From: DATKYQ01 sp964640665 | GTDB taxonomy: Bacteria > Myxococcota > B64-G9 | Length of the DNA: 64,000 nucleotides | Assembly: GCA_964640665.1 (NCBI GenBank) | Contig: CAZXHT010000001.1 | Span: 1-64,000 of the forward strand | Direction: 5' to 3' | Translations under genes and position numbers: made by a program | Notes under the pieces: generated by a model | The model's input: the letters and a program-made list of their open reading frames with translations, nothing else | What the model was told of the DNA's origin: nothing | Databases searched by the model: none | In this document: positions 26,864 through 36,198 of the stretch, piece by piece | Layout of the letters: the number at the start of each line of letters is the position of its first letter | Numbering within the stretch: the stretch's first letter is position 1

Positions 26864-26897
26864 GTCATGTGTGTAGTCACATGACGCAATACGTCAT
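26864..26897. repeat. two overlapping inverted repeats in the 26.8-27.0 kb gap
   Basis: An 8-bp inverted repeat (26864-26871 with 26878-26885, 6-nt loop) overlaps a 6-bp one (26881-26886 with 26892-26897, 5-nt loop). No T run follows, so an operator-like or RNA-structured site is more likely than a terminator. The rest of the 26801-27038 gap is comparatively AT-rich with nothing else recognised. Confidence 0.45.
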
Positions 26898-27038
26898 CAC
26901 CCACCTAAATAATAAACACGTTTAACCCCAAGGAGTTGACCGGCGCAGCCGAAGGCACCCCGGTTGGCACCGCTGTTGCAGAAGAACAGTACTGAAATCG
27001 GTGCCCGCGATTAATGATCGATGAAGATGGGAGTAATC

Positions 27039-27407
27039 ATGGACAGGAGACCGAAGGACAGACATGACAAGTTGTACCTGATAGTCGCGAAGCTCAGATC
27101 CAAGCCCAAGCAGACATCGAAGCAAAAGCAAAGATACAACTTTCGCGACCCCACGGCACTCAGGGCGTTAAGGATCCACCGGCACCTGAGGGCACTCGAG
27201 AACGACATCATCGAGCACAGGAACAAGCGCGCTATTTCGCTGAGCCTCGATCCCGGCTCCGAGCATATCGTGCTGTCGATCCGCAACGACGAGGTCCACT
27301 GCAGCCGCATCGCCTACCTGACCCAGCAGGAGTTCACCTTCCTGCGCAAGAACCGCAAGGTAGCAAACATTTTAAGGAAATGCCCGGCCTGGAAAGACGT
27401 GGCCTGA
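27039..27407 (+). CDS. small basic hypothetical protein
   Basis: 122 residues, rich in Lys and Arg in the first 60 (several RSKPKQTSKQKQ-like stretches), then a more ordered part ending in KCPAWKDVA. No known domain, but the basic N-terminus could bind nucleic acid. The ATG at 27039 has GGGAG 5 nt upstream. GC-rich third positions in the second half support coding. Function unknown. Confidence 0.55.
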   Translation: MDRRPKDRHDKLYLIVAKLRSKPKQTSKQKQRYNFRDPTALRALRIHRHLRALENDIIEHRNKRAISLSLDPGSEHIVLSIRNDEVHCSRIAYLTQQEFTFLRKNRKVANILRKCPAWKDVA

Positions 27408-27438
27408 CAACCCTCGAACCTCTTCCTGTTCTTTTCTC

Positions 27439-27467
27439 TTGACGGGAAATCTCTGTCTATATATTAG
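27439..27467 (+). promoter_or_regulatory. candidate promoter of the small gene/methyltransferase pair
   Basis: TTGACG (27439-27444) and TATTAG (27462-27467) with a 17-nt spacer, within an AT-rich patch between two coding regions. Five and four consensus matches respectively. Confidence 0.4.
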
Positions 27468-27486
27468 TATTACGTATTATGTTTAC

Positions 27487-27711
27487 GTGTTACATTATAT
27501 TGTTCAAGAGGATTTATACGACAGGATCCTCGACGAGTGGCCCGAGTTGCGCCTGAGCGCTCGTTACCGCTACTCTCTGGCTGACTGCCTGTTCGTTATC
27601 GAGCCTTACCTGGTGCTTTGCAATCCACTCGATCGGCACTATGCTTATATCAAGGACTATCCCATGCCGGGCTTCCACGTATTGGCCGGCCTCGAGGTGA
27701 AAATCCGATGA
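27487..27711 (+). CDS. hypothetical small protein coupled to methyltransferase
   Basis: About 74 residues (LYDRILDEWPELRLSARYRY near the start; PMPGFHVLAGLEVKIR at the end). No family is recognised. It is probably real because its stop overlaps the methyltransferase start (ATGA) and its codons become GC-rich at third positions from about 27530. The start is unclear: the GTG at 27487 is the only usual start codon after the candidate promoter, without a ribosome site; the frame is open back to 27439. Confidence 0.45.
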   Translation: MLHYIVQEDLYDRILDEWPELRLSARYRYSLADCLFVIEPYLVLCNPLDRHYAYIKDYPMPGFHVLAGLEVKIR

Positions 27712-28316
27712 GCGACGACAATCCCCGCCGCGAATATTTCGACTCAATCGCCGAGGAGTGGGACGGCTGGATGGATCTCGACCGGGTCACCGCCCGGCTC
27801 GCCAACGGTCTCGATGCTTTCGGCATCGGCCCGGACGAGACCGTCCTGGACATCGGCTGCGGCACCGGCAATCTGACTCGGGCGCTGCTAGGCAGGCTCT
27901 CCGACCAGGGCCGTGTGCTGGCCGTCGATATCTCTCCCTGGATGATAGCAGCGGCCCGGCGCAAAATTGACGACAGGCGCGTGCGCTGGCTGGTAGCCGA
28001 CGCGACTCGTCTATCGCTTCCGAGTGCAGCGGCCGATCGTGCAATATGCTTCTCGGTCTGGCCGCATTTTCCCAAACCCGCGGCCGTGGCGCACGAGCTT
28101 CACCGAATCCTCGGACCCGGCGGGTTGTTACATGTATGGCACATAGACTCCCGCGAGACGATCAATCACATTCATGCAGAGGCAGGCGAGGCCGTCCGTG
28201 GCGACGTCCTGCGCCCGGCAAAAGAGGTTGCGCGCCTGCTGCAAGCGGCCGGCTTTTATCCACAGGCAGAAGTGGACGATGACGACGAATATCTCGTGAG
28301 CGCCCGCAAGGCCTGA
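27708..28316 (+). CDS. class I SAM-dependent methyltransferase
   Basis: 202 residues with the UbiE/Methyltransf_11 pattern: motif I VLDIGCGTGNLTRALL (about 46-61), acidic residue after VLAVDIS, motif II near RWLVADATRLSLPS, and the post-I LGPGGLLHVWHI strand. It lacks any fusion domain. Substrate unknown; small-molecule methylation is most usual. The ATG overlaps the stop of the upstream small gene, so the two are translated together. Confidence 0.85.
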   Translation: MSDDNPRREYFDSIAEEWDGWMDLDRVTARLANGLDAFGIGPDETVLDIGCGTGNLTRALLGRLSDQGRVLAVDISPWMIAAARRKIDDRRVRWLVADATRLSLPSAAADRAICFSVWPHFPKPAAVAHELHRILGPGGLLHVWHIDSRETINHIHAEAGEAVRGDVLRPAKEVARLLQAAGFYPQAEVDDDDEYLVSARKA

Positions 28317-28435
28317 TGCCGCAAGACTACATGTCGTCACGAAAATCCTTGTGCTTGTTACGTAACTATCGGTTATACTGCTTCTCCGTTACCCACTAGC
28401 TAATCGTTCAGTAGGATTTCCAAGGGAGGCAGGAG

Positions 28436-30160
28436 ATGGTCGAGATCGCCAAGAAAAACGGCGTTGCACAGTGCACACTGGACAACTACGAGAAGGATTA
28501 CGCCGATCGTCACCTGCTGCACGGAGTACTTGCCAAGTGGGCGCGAGAGAAACCCGACGCCTTGGCCATCATCGACGCCGATACCACAGACGAGATCTCC
28601 TGGCAGCGCTTCGATCAGACGACGACCGCCCTGGCGCTAAAGCTTATCGAGATGGGTTTCCGCAAGGGCGACTACTTCGCCACCAGCCTGCCGTTGCTTC
28701 CGGAACATGTCTTCCTCGAGTATGCCTGTATCAAGATCGGCGTGATCGTGGTGCCGCTGGATCTCAGGCTGAAAGGCCCCGAGGTGATCCGTTCGCTTTC
28801 GCTGGTCAAGGCCAAGGGCTTCGCCTTCCTGGGCCAGACGCCACTGGCCGATTTCAGACCGTTGGGACAAGCGGTTATGAAAAACTGCCCCTTCGTCGAA
28901 CACTTCGTGCAGTTCTCGCCCGCCGCTGACACCATTGCCGGGGCCACCTCGGCTTTCGACCTGGCCGTGCAAGCGGGGCAACTCGCGGCCGACCCGGGCG
29001 GATCCGGCCTGCTTTTAAGCTATCGCCAGGCGCTGGAATCTATCGACGAAAACGACGGCGCCCTGGTCATCTTCACAACCGGCTCGACGGGCTACCCAAA
29101 GCCGGCCCTTTTGTCCCACCGCAACATTACCTGCCAGAACATGTGCCTGGCCCATGGCATCGGCATCGACGAACAGGCCGTCATGCTTGTGAACTTGCCG
29201 CCCTCGCACGTCGGTTGCCAGACCGAGCAACTGATGACAACCATCTGGAACGGCGCCACTGCCGCAATCCTGCACATCTTCGACCCACAAAAAACACTGC
29301 AGGCCATCCAGGACTACAAGGTAACAGTCTTCGGCCAGATCCCGGCATTGTTCAACCTGGAGTGGCGCCTGCCCGACTACGACAAGTTCGATCTTTCGAG
29401 TCTCAAGTTCGCCATCTACGGCGGGCAGCAAGTCTCGCGGCAGTTCCTCGATAAGTTGTCCAGCATGGCCCCGGGCTTCGGAACCGGGCTGGGTTTGACC
29501 GAGACGGCCGGCTTTTGCACCTACTCGCCCCTGAACGGCACTGTGGACGACATCCTGGCCGGCGTCGGTTACGCCATGCCCGTCTATCCAATCAGCATCC
29601 GCGGGTCGATGCGCGAAGGTGGTCCGGCCGGCGACGAATTGCCCACAGGCCAAACCGGCAATATCTGCTTCAAGGGGCCGCAGACCTTCCTGGGCTACGT
29701 CAATAACCCCGAGGCCACCGCCGAGACGATAAGCTCAGACGGCTGGATGTACACAGGCGATTTGGGCTTCTACGACGAGAGCGGGCTGCACTTCGCCGGC
29801 CGGGCCAAGCAGGTCATCAAACCCAAGGGCTACCAGGTGTTCCCGGCCCAGGTCGAGGATCATTTCTGCGAACTCGCCGCCCTGGTCGCCATGTGCGGCG
29901 TGGTCGGAGTGGAACACGAAATATTTTCCGAGGGCATCGTGGCCTTCATCGAAAAGAAGCCCGGCGTCGAGATTACGCAAGAGATGCTCGCGAAACACGC
30001 CAAGGGCATTGCCGCCTACATGCGCCCGGCGCACTACGTGCTGATAGAACCGGGCGAGTTTCCGCTCAACCGCGTGGCCAAAACCGACTACCTGACGCTC
30101 AAGGAGCGCGCGCTGGCCGAGGTGGCCAGCCTGCGCGAGCAGGGCGGCTGGGACAAGTGA
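28436..30160 (+). CDS. acyl-CoA synthetase / AMP-dependent ligase
   Basis: 574 residues of the ANL superfamily. The adenylate-binding loop is IFTTGSTGYPKPALLSHRN (about 211-229); GLGLTETAGF, YTGDLGFYDE and GRAKQVIKPKGYQVFPAQVED mark the A5-A8 motifs, and the C-terminal catalytic lysine is in NRVAKTDY. It activates a carboxylic acid with ATP and normally transfers it to CoA; chain-length preference cannot be read. A strong ribosome site (GGGAGGCAGGAG) precedes the ATG. The MaoC-type gene follows by 16 nt, so both likely serve one acid pathway. Confidence 0.9.
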   Translation: MVEIAKKNGVAQCTLDNYEKDYADRHLLHGVLAKWAREKPDALAIIDADTTDEISWQRFDQTTTALALKLIEMGFRKGDYFATSLPLLPEHVFLEYACIKIGVIVVPLDLRLKGPEVIRSLSLVKAKGFAFLGQTPLADFRPLGQAVMKNCPFVEHFVQFSPAADTIAGATSAFDLAVQAGQLAADPGGSGLLLSYRQALESIDENDGALVIFTTGSTGYPKPALLSHRNITCQNMCLAHGIGIDEQAVMLVNLPPSHVGCQTEQLMTTIWNGATAAILHIFDPQKTLQAIQDYKVTVFGQIPALFNLEWRLPDYDKFDLSSLKFAIYGGQQVSRQFLDKLSSMAPGFGTGLGLTETAGFCTYSPLNGTVDDILAGVGYAMPVYPISIRGSMREGGPAGDELPTGQTGNICFKGPQTFLGYVNNPEATAETISSDGWMYTGDLGFYDESGLHFAGRAKQVIKPKGYQVFPAQVEDHFCELAALVAMCGVVGVEHEIFSEGIVAFIEKKPGVEITQEMLAKHAKGIAAYMRPAHYVLIEPGEFPLNRVAKTDYLTLKERALAEVASLREQGGWDK

Positions 30161-30176
30161 ACAGATATCCACCAGT

Positions 30177-31058
30177 GTGAAAATTCCAACCAACATCGTC
30201 GGCAGCGCCCTGGCACCCCGTTCCTGCGAGGTGAGTTGGCGCCAGACGGCCAACTTCGCGGCCGGTGTTGGAGATACTAATCCGCGCTACCTCGACGACA
30301 CTCGCGCGGGCGGGCTGCAGGTGCACCCGGTCTTTCCCGTGGCGCTGTCCTGGCCGGTCATCGCTAATATCGGCGAACAACTCGAGGGAATGGTGCCCGC
30401 CGAGGCCGTCTTTCGGATGGTGCACGCCTACGAGCGAATCGCCTGGCACACAGCTCTAGCGCCAGGTGACAGTCTCCGTCTCGAGGGAAAGATTGTCTCG
30501 ATTAATGCCACGCCGGCGGGCGCCCTGGTTGTCCTCGGGATCGAGGCGCGCCGGCCGGATGGCGAGCACGTCTACAGCGAGGACATCGGCGGGCTTTTCC
30601 GCGGCGTCGAAACCGAGGGCGCGGATACCGGCCGCGAAATCGAGCCGCTTACAGGAATAGAAACCCGCGAGCAGGCCTGGAGCGAAAGCTTCAGCGTCCC
30701 GGCCGGGGCGACATATGTGTACGACGGCTGCAGCGGGATCGAGTTTCCCATCCATACGTCGGAGGCATTCGCCCGGGGAGTGGGACTGCCGGGCATCGTC
30801 TTGCAGGGCACTTGTGCATTGGCCATGGCGACAAGTCGGGTGCTGCAGCATGCGGCGGGCGGCGATCCTTCCCTGGTGCGGGAACTTTCTTGCCGCTTCC
30901 GCAGACCCATTCTTCCGGGCACATCCGTCAATGTCGAGATTGTCGCCCAAAGCAAGCAGTCGGGCTCCGCGGAAGTAGCATTCCGCCTGGTCAACTCTGC
31001 TTCAGAGACGGCGATCGAGGGCGGCTTACTGAAGCTCGCAGGTTTGGAAAACAGGTGA
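30177..31058 (+). CDS. double hot-dog MaoC-like protein
   Basis: 293 residues made of two hot-dog halves. The N-half has a hydratase-like GDTNPRYLDD (about 32-41). In the C-half the position of the MaoC/hydratase 2 active site (usually GDxNPxHxD) reads GIEFPIHTS, keeping the histidine but lacking the aspartate. So either the N-half is the active one or the protein is a thioester-binding, non-hydratase relative. Start GTG, with no clear ribosome site, 16 nt after the acyl-CoA synthetase. It probably handles the CoA ester formed by that enzyme. Confidence 0.78.
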   Translation: MKIPTNIVGSALAPRSCEVSWRQTANFAAGVGDTNPRYLDDTRAGGLQVHPVFPVALSWPVIANIGEQLEGMVPAEAVFRMVHAYERIAWHTALAPGDSLRLEGKIVSINATPAGALVVLGIEARRPDGEHVYSEDIGGLFRGVETEGADTGREIEPLTGIETREQAWSESFSVPAGATYVYDGCSGIEFPIHTSEAFARGVGLPGIVLQGTCALAMATSRVLQHAAGGDPSLVRELSCRFRRPILPGTSVNVEIVAQSKQSGSAEVAFRLVNSASETAIEGGLLKLAGLENR

Positions 31059-31092
31059 ACTTTCCGTACACTCTCTGAATGGAGGTGTATCA

Positions 31093-33543
31093 ATGCCACG
31101 AAATTTACTACTACTTTGCGTCTGTGCCCTCTTGCTGGTCGCGGAGCGTGCGCCCGCCGCCGAGAATGGTAAGGTCAGCCTGCCGTTGTCCGCCTGGGAG
31201 CAAAAGCTCCAGCAACTGGAAGCGCAAAACCAGCCGCCAAGACCGCCCATCGGCGTCTGCTATGTTGAGCGCAAGATCGACGGCGTCTTTCGCAAGGGCC
31301 TGCTGAATGCCAAGTTGGAGGCGTCTTTCGAGGTGCTCGACTCGGGCGGCCACTTCCGCGTACCGGTGCTCGACGGCACGGCATCGCTCGGCGAAGTGCT
31401 GCTCAACGGCAAGCGCACCTCGCTGCTCAGCCAGGGCGGCATGTATACAGTGGGAGTAGATCGACCCGGCAGTTACCACATCAAGCTGAGCTTCTTCTGG
31501 GGCAAGGAGCAGGATCGCTTCGCCCGCAAACTGCGTTTTCGGCTGCCCGAGGCCGGTGCCACGCGCCTGTCGATCCTGGTTCCCGAAAAGGATATCGAGG
31601 CCCGCTTGACCAACGGTGCCCTGATAGCCACCAGACCCGAATCCGGGGGAACGCGGCTTTTGGGAAATCTCGACGCCAGCGGGACGGTCGATCTCTCCTG
31701 GACCCGCAAGGCGACCCACCGGGCCGAAGAGGCCGTGCGCCTCTCGGCCGGGCTGAACGCCTTACTGACCATTCACGAGGCCATGGTCACGGGGATGGCG
31801 GTCTTTGACCTGGCCGTTATCGAGGGCGAGACCGACCGCATCGACCTGCGGCTACCGGCGGGCATCGAGGTGGTCAGGGTTGACGGGCCGGCCGTTCTTC
31901 AATGGCTGACTGAATCCGGAGGCGGATTGACCGTCCTGCTGCGCTACCTGGTTGATGACAGAGTGCATATCGCCATCACTTTTCAATACCCAATCGAGAA
32001 CGGAAAACCCGTACAGCTGCAACTGCCCCTGCCCCGCAAGGACACCCCGCTTGAGGGCGCCATGGGCGTGCAAGCTCCCGCCGGCCTGGACGTGCGCGTG
32101 GCGTCCGTTGAAGCCGCCGGCGAACTGCGCGATCTCCCACCCGAACTGACTGAGCTGAGCGCCAGCCCCCTGCTGTTCGGATTCGAATTCAAACAACCAC
32201 CGCGCATCAAGCTGGCCGTGTCGCGCCACGCCCAGGTTGAGTTGACGAGCACACTGATCGACGAAATCCAGGCATCCAGCGTAATTATCGAGGACGGCAC
32301 CGAGATCACCAAACTCAAGGTACGAATGCGCAACAACACCGAACAGTACCTGACAATGCGTTTGCCCGCTGGCGCCGTATTGACCCACTCGCTGATCGAC
32401 GGCCGCCCGGTTCGCCCTGCGGTAGCCACGGACTCCTCCGGCGAGACGCTACTGTTTCCGCTGCGCCAAAGCGAGCGCATCGGAGCCGGCAATGAGCGTT
32501 TCCACATGGTTCGACAGGGCGAAACGCTTTCGGACATTTCGAACTTCTACTACGCCGATCCCGGCCGCTGGTATGACATTCTCGAAGACAACCCGGACCA
32601 GCTTGGTGACGAGAACGATCTCATGCAAGGCCAGCGGCTACGCATCCCGGCCAAGAAGGGGCTCGTCATGGAGGAGTCCAGCTTCGTGATCGAGCTGGCC
32701 TATAAGCGTCACCGTAAAGAGCTGGGCTCGCTGGGCAGCCTGAATCTTTCACTGCCAGGCATGGACGTCGACACCATGAAAGTGGTCTGGCACCTGTACT
32801 TCCCGAAAGCCCTTGCGCCCCTGTCTTTCGGCGGCAACCTCACCCAGTACTCGGCCATTCGATACGATCCTTTCAGGCGCATACGTAACTTTCTCGACCG
32901 GGCGCTATTTACCCACGAGGCATGGGCCGGAGGCAAGTATCGAAGCATCTTGAAGCAGCGCAAGGCAATCTACCGGATCGAAACTCAGCGTAAGGGCAAG
33001 GGCGAAGTGATCCTGGCCGCCTTCCCGCTGGCGGGCACCCGCTACCGCTTCAAGCGTCTGCTGCTCGAACGAGAAACCCCGATGATCAGCGTGACCTATG
33101 TGGCACGGGCGTTCGCGCCGGTCGTCCGCTGGGCGTCTTTTCTCATCTCGTTCGTGCTGGGTCTTCTGCTACTGGGACAAAGACGCAGGCTGTGGACATG
33201 GCTTCTGGCCGGGGGTGCTTTACTGCTTTTGCTCTTTCTGTCCCACTATTTTCTCGGGGCTCACCGGCGTATCGTTTGGGGCGTCGATTTGGCTCTGCTG
33301 GTGGCCTTGATCCGCCTGCGGGCGGGTCCGCTCTGGCAAGAATTCACCACCATTCTGCGCTCACCATGGCAACTGGCAGATCTGCTGACTTTTCACTCAC
33401 TGGCCTTCCTGGTCGGCCTGACGGTCGTGTTGTGGCTTGCGCTATTGTTCCCGCTGATGCTTTCGAGCATGGCCGCCGTTGTGCTGTTTCTATGGTGGCG
33501 CAGAAAAGTCCGCCTGGCCGGGAAAGAGGTGGCCCATGCATAG
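31093..33543 (+). CDS. large exported membrane protein with internal LysM domain
   Basis: 816 residues: signal peptide (1-23), a coiled segment (QKLQQLEAQ), long beta-rich repeated regions, a LysM domain at about 470-518 (MVRQGETLSDIS ... QRLRIP), then a C-terminal bundle of about five membrane helices (673-805) and a basic tail. The segment before LysM (LPAGAVLTHSLIDGRPVRPA) recurs in the next gene, so the two are paralogs. LysM binds peptidoglycan or other GlcNAc polymers. I do not know this family. GGAGG lies 7 nt before the ATG. It overlaps the downstream paralog by 8 bp. Confidence 0.8.
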   Translation: MPRNLLLLCVCALLLVAERAPAAENGKVSLPLSAWEQKLQQLEAQNQPPRPPIGVCYVERKIDGVFRKGLLNAKLEASFEVLDSGGHFRVPVLDGTASLGEVLLNGKRTSLLSQGGMYTVGVDRPGSYHIKLSFFWGKEQDRFARKLRFRLPEAGATRLSILVPEKDIEARLTNGALIATRPESGGTRLLGNLDASGTVDLSWTRKATHRAEEAVRLSAGLNALLTIHEAMVTGMAVFDLAVIEGETDRIDLRLPAGIEVVRVDGPAVLQWLTESGGGLTVLLRYLVDDRVHIAITFQYPIENGKPVQLQLPLPRKDTPLEGAMGVQAPAGLDVRVASVEAAGELRDLPPELTELSASPLLFGFEFKQPPRIKLAVSRHAQVELTSTLIDEIQASSVIIEDGTEITKLKVRMRNNTEQYLTMRLPAGAVLTHSLIDGRPVRPAVATDSSGETLLFPLRQSERIGAGNERFHMVRQGETLSDISNFYYADPGRWYDILEDNPDQLGDENDLMQGQRLRIPAKKGLVMEESSFVIELAYKRHRKELGSLGSLNLSLPGMDVDTMKVVWHLYFPKALAPLSFGGNLTQYSAIRYDPFRRIRNFLDRALFTHEAWAGGKYRSILKQRKAIYRIETQRKGKGEVILAAFPLAGTRYRFKRLLLERETPMISVTYVARAFAPVVRWASFLISFVLGLLLLGQRRRLWTWLLAGGALLLLLFLSHYFLGAHRRIVWGVDLALLVALIRLRAGPLWQEFTTILRSPWQLADLLTFHSLAFLVGLTVVLWLALLFPLMLSSMAAVVLFLWWRRKVRLAGKEVAHA

Positions 33544-36109
33544 CCTGATAAAGAAAAAGTCATTATTCGCAGCCGCTTGTGCAATACTGCTGGCCTTCAA
33601 CCTTCCCGCCACCGCACAGGTCCAGAAGCAGTACATACAACGAGCGCCATCCGCCAGGTTTGCGCTCGATAATTCTCAGGGATACGAGGACGTCGATAAC
33701 GATGACGAGCAGGACTTCGCGGCCCAGGCGGACCAAGCGCGCGAGCAGCAGGCCGAGGCCAACTTCGATTCGATCATCGTCCCGCAAAACGCGGTGATGA
33801 ACATGCCCGTACAGGCGGCGCCCCCGCCGCGAGGCATGCGATCGAATTACTACCAGAACAAAACTCCCATGAGCTCGACCGTCGCCATCCAGCCTCCCGC
33901 CGAGCCCGATGTCGAGGTCCCCTTGAAGGATTATCTCGACGTCCGCAAGCAACTGCTTGCCATCCAGGAAGAGGCCCGACGGCGCCTCGGCCCCGCCGTT
34001 GTACTTGGTTCTTCCGAGTATGACGGTGAGGCTATCCGAGGCGCACTGCGGTTGCAACTCGCCTTACGGGTCACGCTGGGAAGAGAGGGAAAGTGGAAAA
34101 CGGTTCCGCTGATCGGCGACGACGTCGTGCTGGTCAAGGCCGCCGTCGAAGGCAAAATCATCCCTGTTTCGCGCCGTGCGGGCTACCATGTCTGGGCCAC
34201 TCGCCGCACCGGCGAGGTCGCAATCAAGATCGACTTACTGGTGCCCGCGCGCGGCCCGCGCGGATCGATCGAATATGATTTCCTGGTCCCGCGCACGCCG
34301 GTCACCCGTTTCAACTGCCGCTTTCCAGTGGCCGGCCTGAAACCGCGCCTCGACGCCGCCGTGCAAACCGAGACGACGGCGGCGGGCGGGGGCACTCTCT
34401 TGAGCGCTACTCTGCGCCCCACGGCGCGGATCCACCTGGTGGGCTTCCACGAACTGGCCGGGGCCGAAAGCCAGAAGGCCAAGGTCTATGCCGAGAGCAT
34501 GAACCTGCTCTCGATCGACGAGGGCGCGCTCGATCTGTTCAGTGTCGTGCGCTACACGATTCTGTATGCCGGCGCCAAGGAGTTTGACATTCTTGTTCCC
34601 AAAGGATTTCAAGTCGTCTCGGCCGACGGTATGGGCGCTTTCCGCTTTGCCACTGCCGAGGGCGAGCAAGGCACTCTGATCCGCGGCGAGACTGCTTTCC
34701 CTATCCGCAACAACTACGAAATATCCTTGCGGCTGCATCGGGTAACGAAGCGTGAGGGAGAAACATTCACGGTTCCCTTCCCCCGCTGCCAGGGTGTCGA
34801 GAGGGATATCGGCTATCTGGGCGTGGAAGTGCCGGGCAAGCTCAAACTCGGCGAGGGGAAAGCCAGACAAAACATTACCTCAATAGACGTGCGCCAGTTG
34901 CCGGAGGAGATGGTGCGCAGCGCCGTCAGCCCCATCCTGCGGGCCTATCGCTATCACTCGGCCGACTCGAAGCTGGAGCTGGTCACCAGGCAGTTGCCGG
35001 AGAAGGAACCGGCCTCGGGCTCGATCGACCGCATTCGCGCCTTCACGACCGTCACCGGGGAAGGCCAGGTCATGACCGATATGCGCATCACTTTGCGCAA
35101 CCGCCTGCGTCACAGCCTGACGCTGTCGGTTCCGGAGGGCACCGAGCTTCGCTCGGCCATGCTCGACGGCCAGCCGGTGAAGCCCAGCCGCAACGAGCAG
35201 GGCCGCTACCTGCTGCCCCTGAAACGATCCGCAGGGGTCGAGCGCCTGAATCCGTTCACGCTGTCCGTTGTAATGCATGGCCGCATCTCCTTGCTCGGCT
35301 TGTTCGGCAGCTCCGATCTTTTCTTGCCGGCGGTCGACCTGCCGGTCTCCTCACTGGCCTGGAGCGTCTACCTGCCGGCCAGGAACATCTACACCCGTAT
35401 CGAGGGCGACATCGAGCCCCAGGTGTACGCGGGCCGGGGAAGCTGGTACCGACCGTCGTTTTCCTACCAGTCGGCACAAACCGCAGCCGTGTTCGCGACC
35501 CCGGCCGGAGCCCCGACGGTAGGTCCCATGACCTCGGCCCACGCCGGCGCCATGCCGGTAAGGATCAAGCTTCCCTCCGGCGGGATCCGCCTCGAGTACT
35601 CGCGCTACTGGATCGACCAGGGAATCTCCGCAAAAGATCGGGCCGCTGACAGTCCCGTTATGGTGTCTTTTCGCTATCTGCGTTCGTGGCTGACCATTCC
35701 GGCCTGGATAACACTGGCCTGTCTGTTGGCGCTGGGTATCTTACTGGTCTCAACCCGCTTCTCCTCGTTGCCGCCGCGATACCTGCCCTGGCTGGGCGGT
35801 GCCTTGTCAATACTTGCGCTCTGGCCGGCACACAAGCTGGGCGGGCTATTCGCGGTTTTCATCGGCGTCGTGCTGGGATTGCTGCTCATCGCCCTGCGCC
35901 GCAAGTGGTTCGGCAAGATCCCCCAGGATCTTGCCGACTGGGCCCGCACCCTGCGTCAGCGCTTCGCCAAACGCACGCGTGATCCAAAGGCTTGGACCTC
36001 CAGCTGGGTGACCCGCAAGATGCTAGCTACCATCGGCATCTTCTTCTTCGGACTGATCCTGCTTGATCTCGGCCTTCGGTTCCTGTGGCTGCTGCTGCAC
36101 CCGCTATGA
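33536..36109 (+). CDS. large exported membrane protein, paralog of upstream gene
   Basis: 857 residues: signal peptide (1-27), an acidic Gln-rich low-complexity stretch (about 40-85), two long beta-rich domains, and C-terminal helices at about 718-740, 750-790 and 830-857. It shares with its neighbour the element VPEGTELRSAMLDGQPVKP then YLLPLKRS, but lacks the LysM insert. The ATG at 33536 overlaps the neighbour's stop by 8 bp with AGAGGT just upstream, so the pair is co-translated and probably forms one complex spanning envelope layers. No known family; function not inferred. Confidence 0.78.
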   Translation: MHSLIKKKSLFAAACAILLAFNLPATAQVQKQYIQRAPSARFALDNSQGYEDVDNDDEQDFAAQADQAREQQAEANFDSIIVPQNAVMNMPVQAAPPPRGMRSNYYQNKTPMSSTVAIQPPAEPDVEVPLKDYLDVRKQLLAIQEEARRRLGPAVVLGSSEYDGEAIRGALRLQLALRVTLGREGKWKTVPLIGDDVVLVKAAVEGKIIPVSRRAGYHVWATRRTGEVAIKIDLLVPARGPRGSIEYDFLVPRTPVTRFNCRFPVAGLKPRLDAAVQTETTAAGGGTLLSATLRPTARIHLVGFHELAGAESQKAKVYAESMNLLSIDEGALDLFSVVRYTILYAGAKEFDILVPKGFQVVSADGMGAFRFATAEGEQGTLIRGETAFPIRNNYEISLRLHRVTKREGETFTVPFPRCQGVERDIGYLGVEVPGKLKLGEGKARQNITSIDVRQLPEEMVRSAVSPILRAYRYHSADSKLELVTRQLPEKEPASGSIDRIRAFTTVTGEGQVMTDMRITLRNRLRHSLTLSVPEGTELRSAMLDGQPVKPSRNEQGRYLLPLKRSAGVERLNPFTLSVVMHGRISLLGLFGSSDLFLPAVDLPVSSLAWSVYLPARNIYTRIEGDIEPQVYAGRGSWYRPSFSYQSAQTAAVFATPAGAPTVGPMTSAHAGAMPVRIKLPSGGIRLEYSRYWIDQGISAKDRAADSPVMVSFRYLRSWLTIPAWITLACLLALGILLVSTRFSSLPPRYLPWLGGALSILALWPAHKLGGLFAVFIGVVLGLLLIALRRKWFGKIPQDLADWARTLRQRFAKRTRDPKAWTSSWVTRKMLATIGIFFFGLILLDLGLRFLWLLLHPL

Positions 36110-36198
36110 GGAGAAGGGGAAATTTCGTGGTTGCAAATCCCAAGCCTCGGTGACATTATCCCTACGTTGAAACGACTAGGTGGGGCAACGAGGTCCAG

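Noticed and set aside
26929..26998. Short TTG-started leader peptide after AAGGAG
   Set aside because: The Shine-Dalgarno touches the start codon, leaving no spacing.
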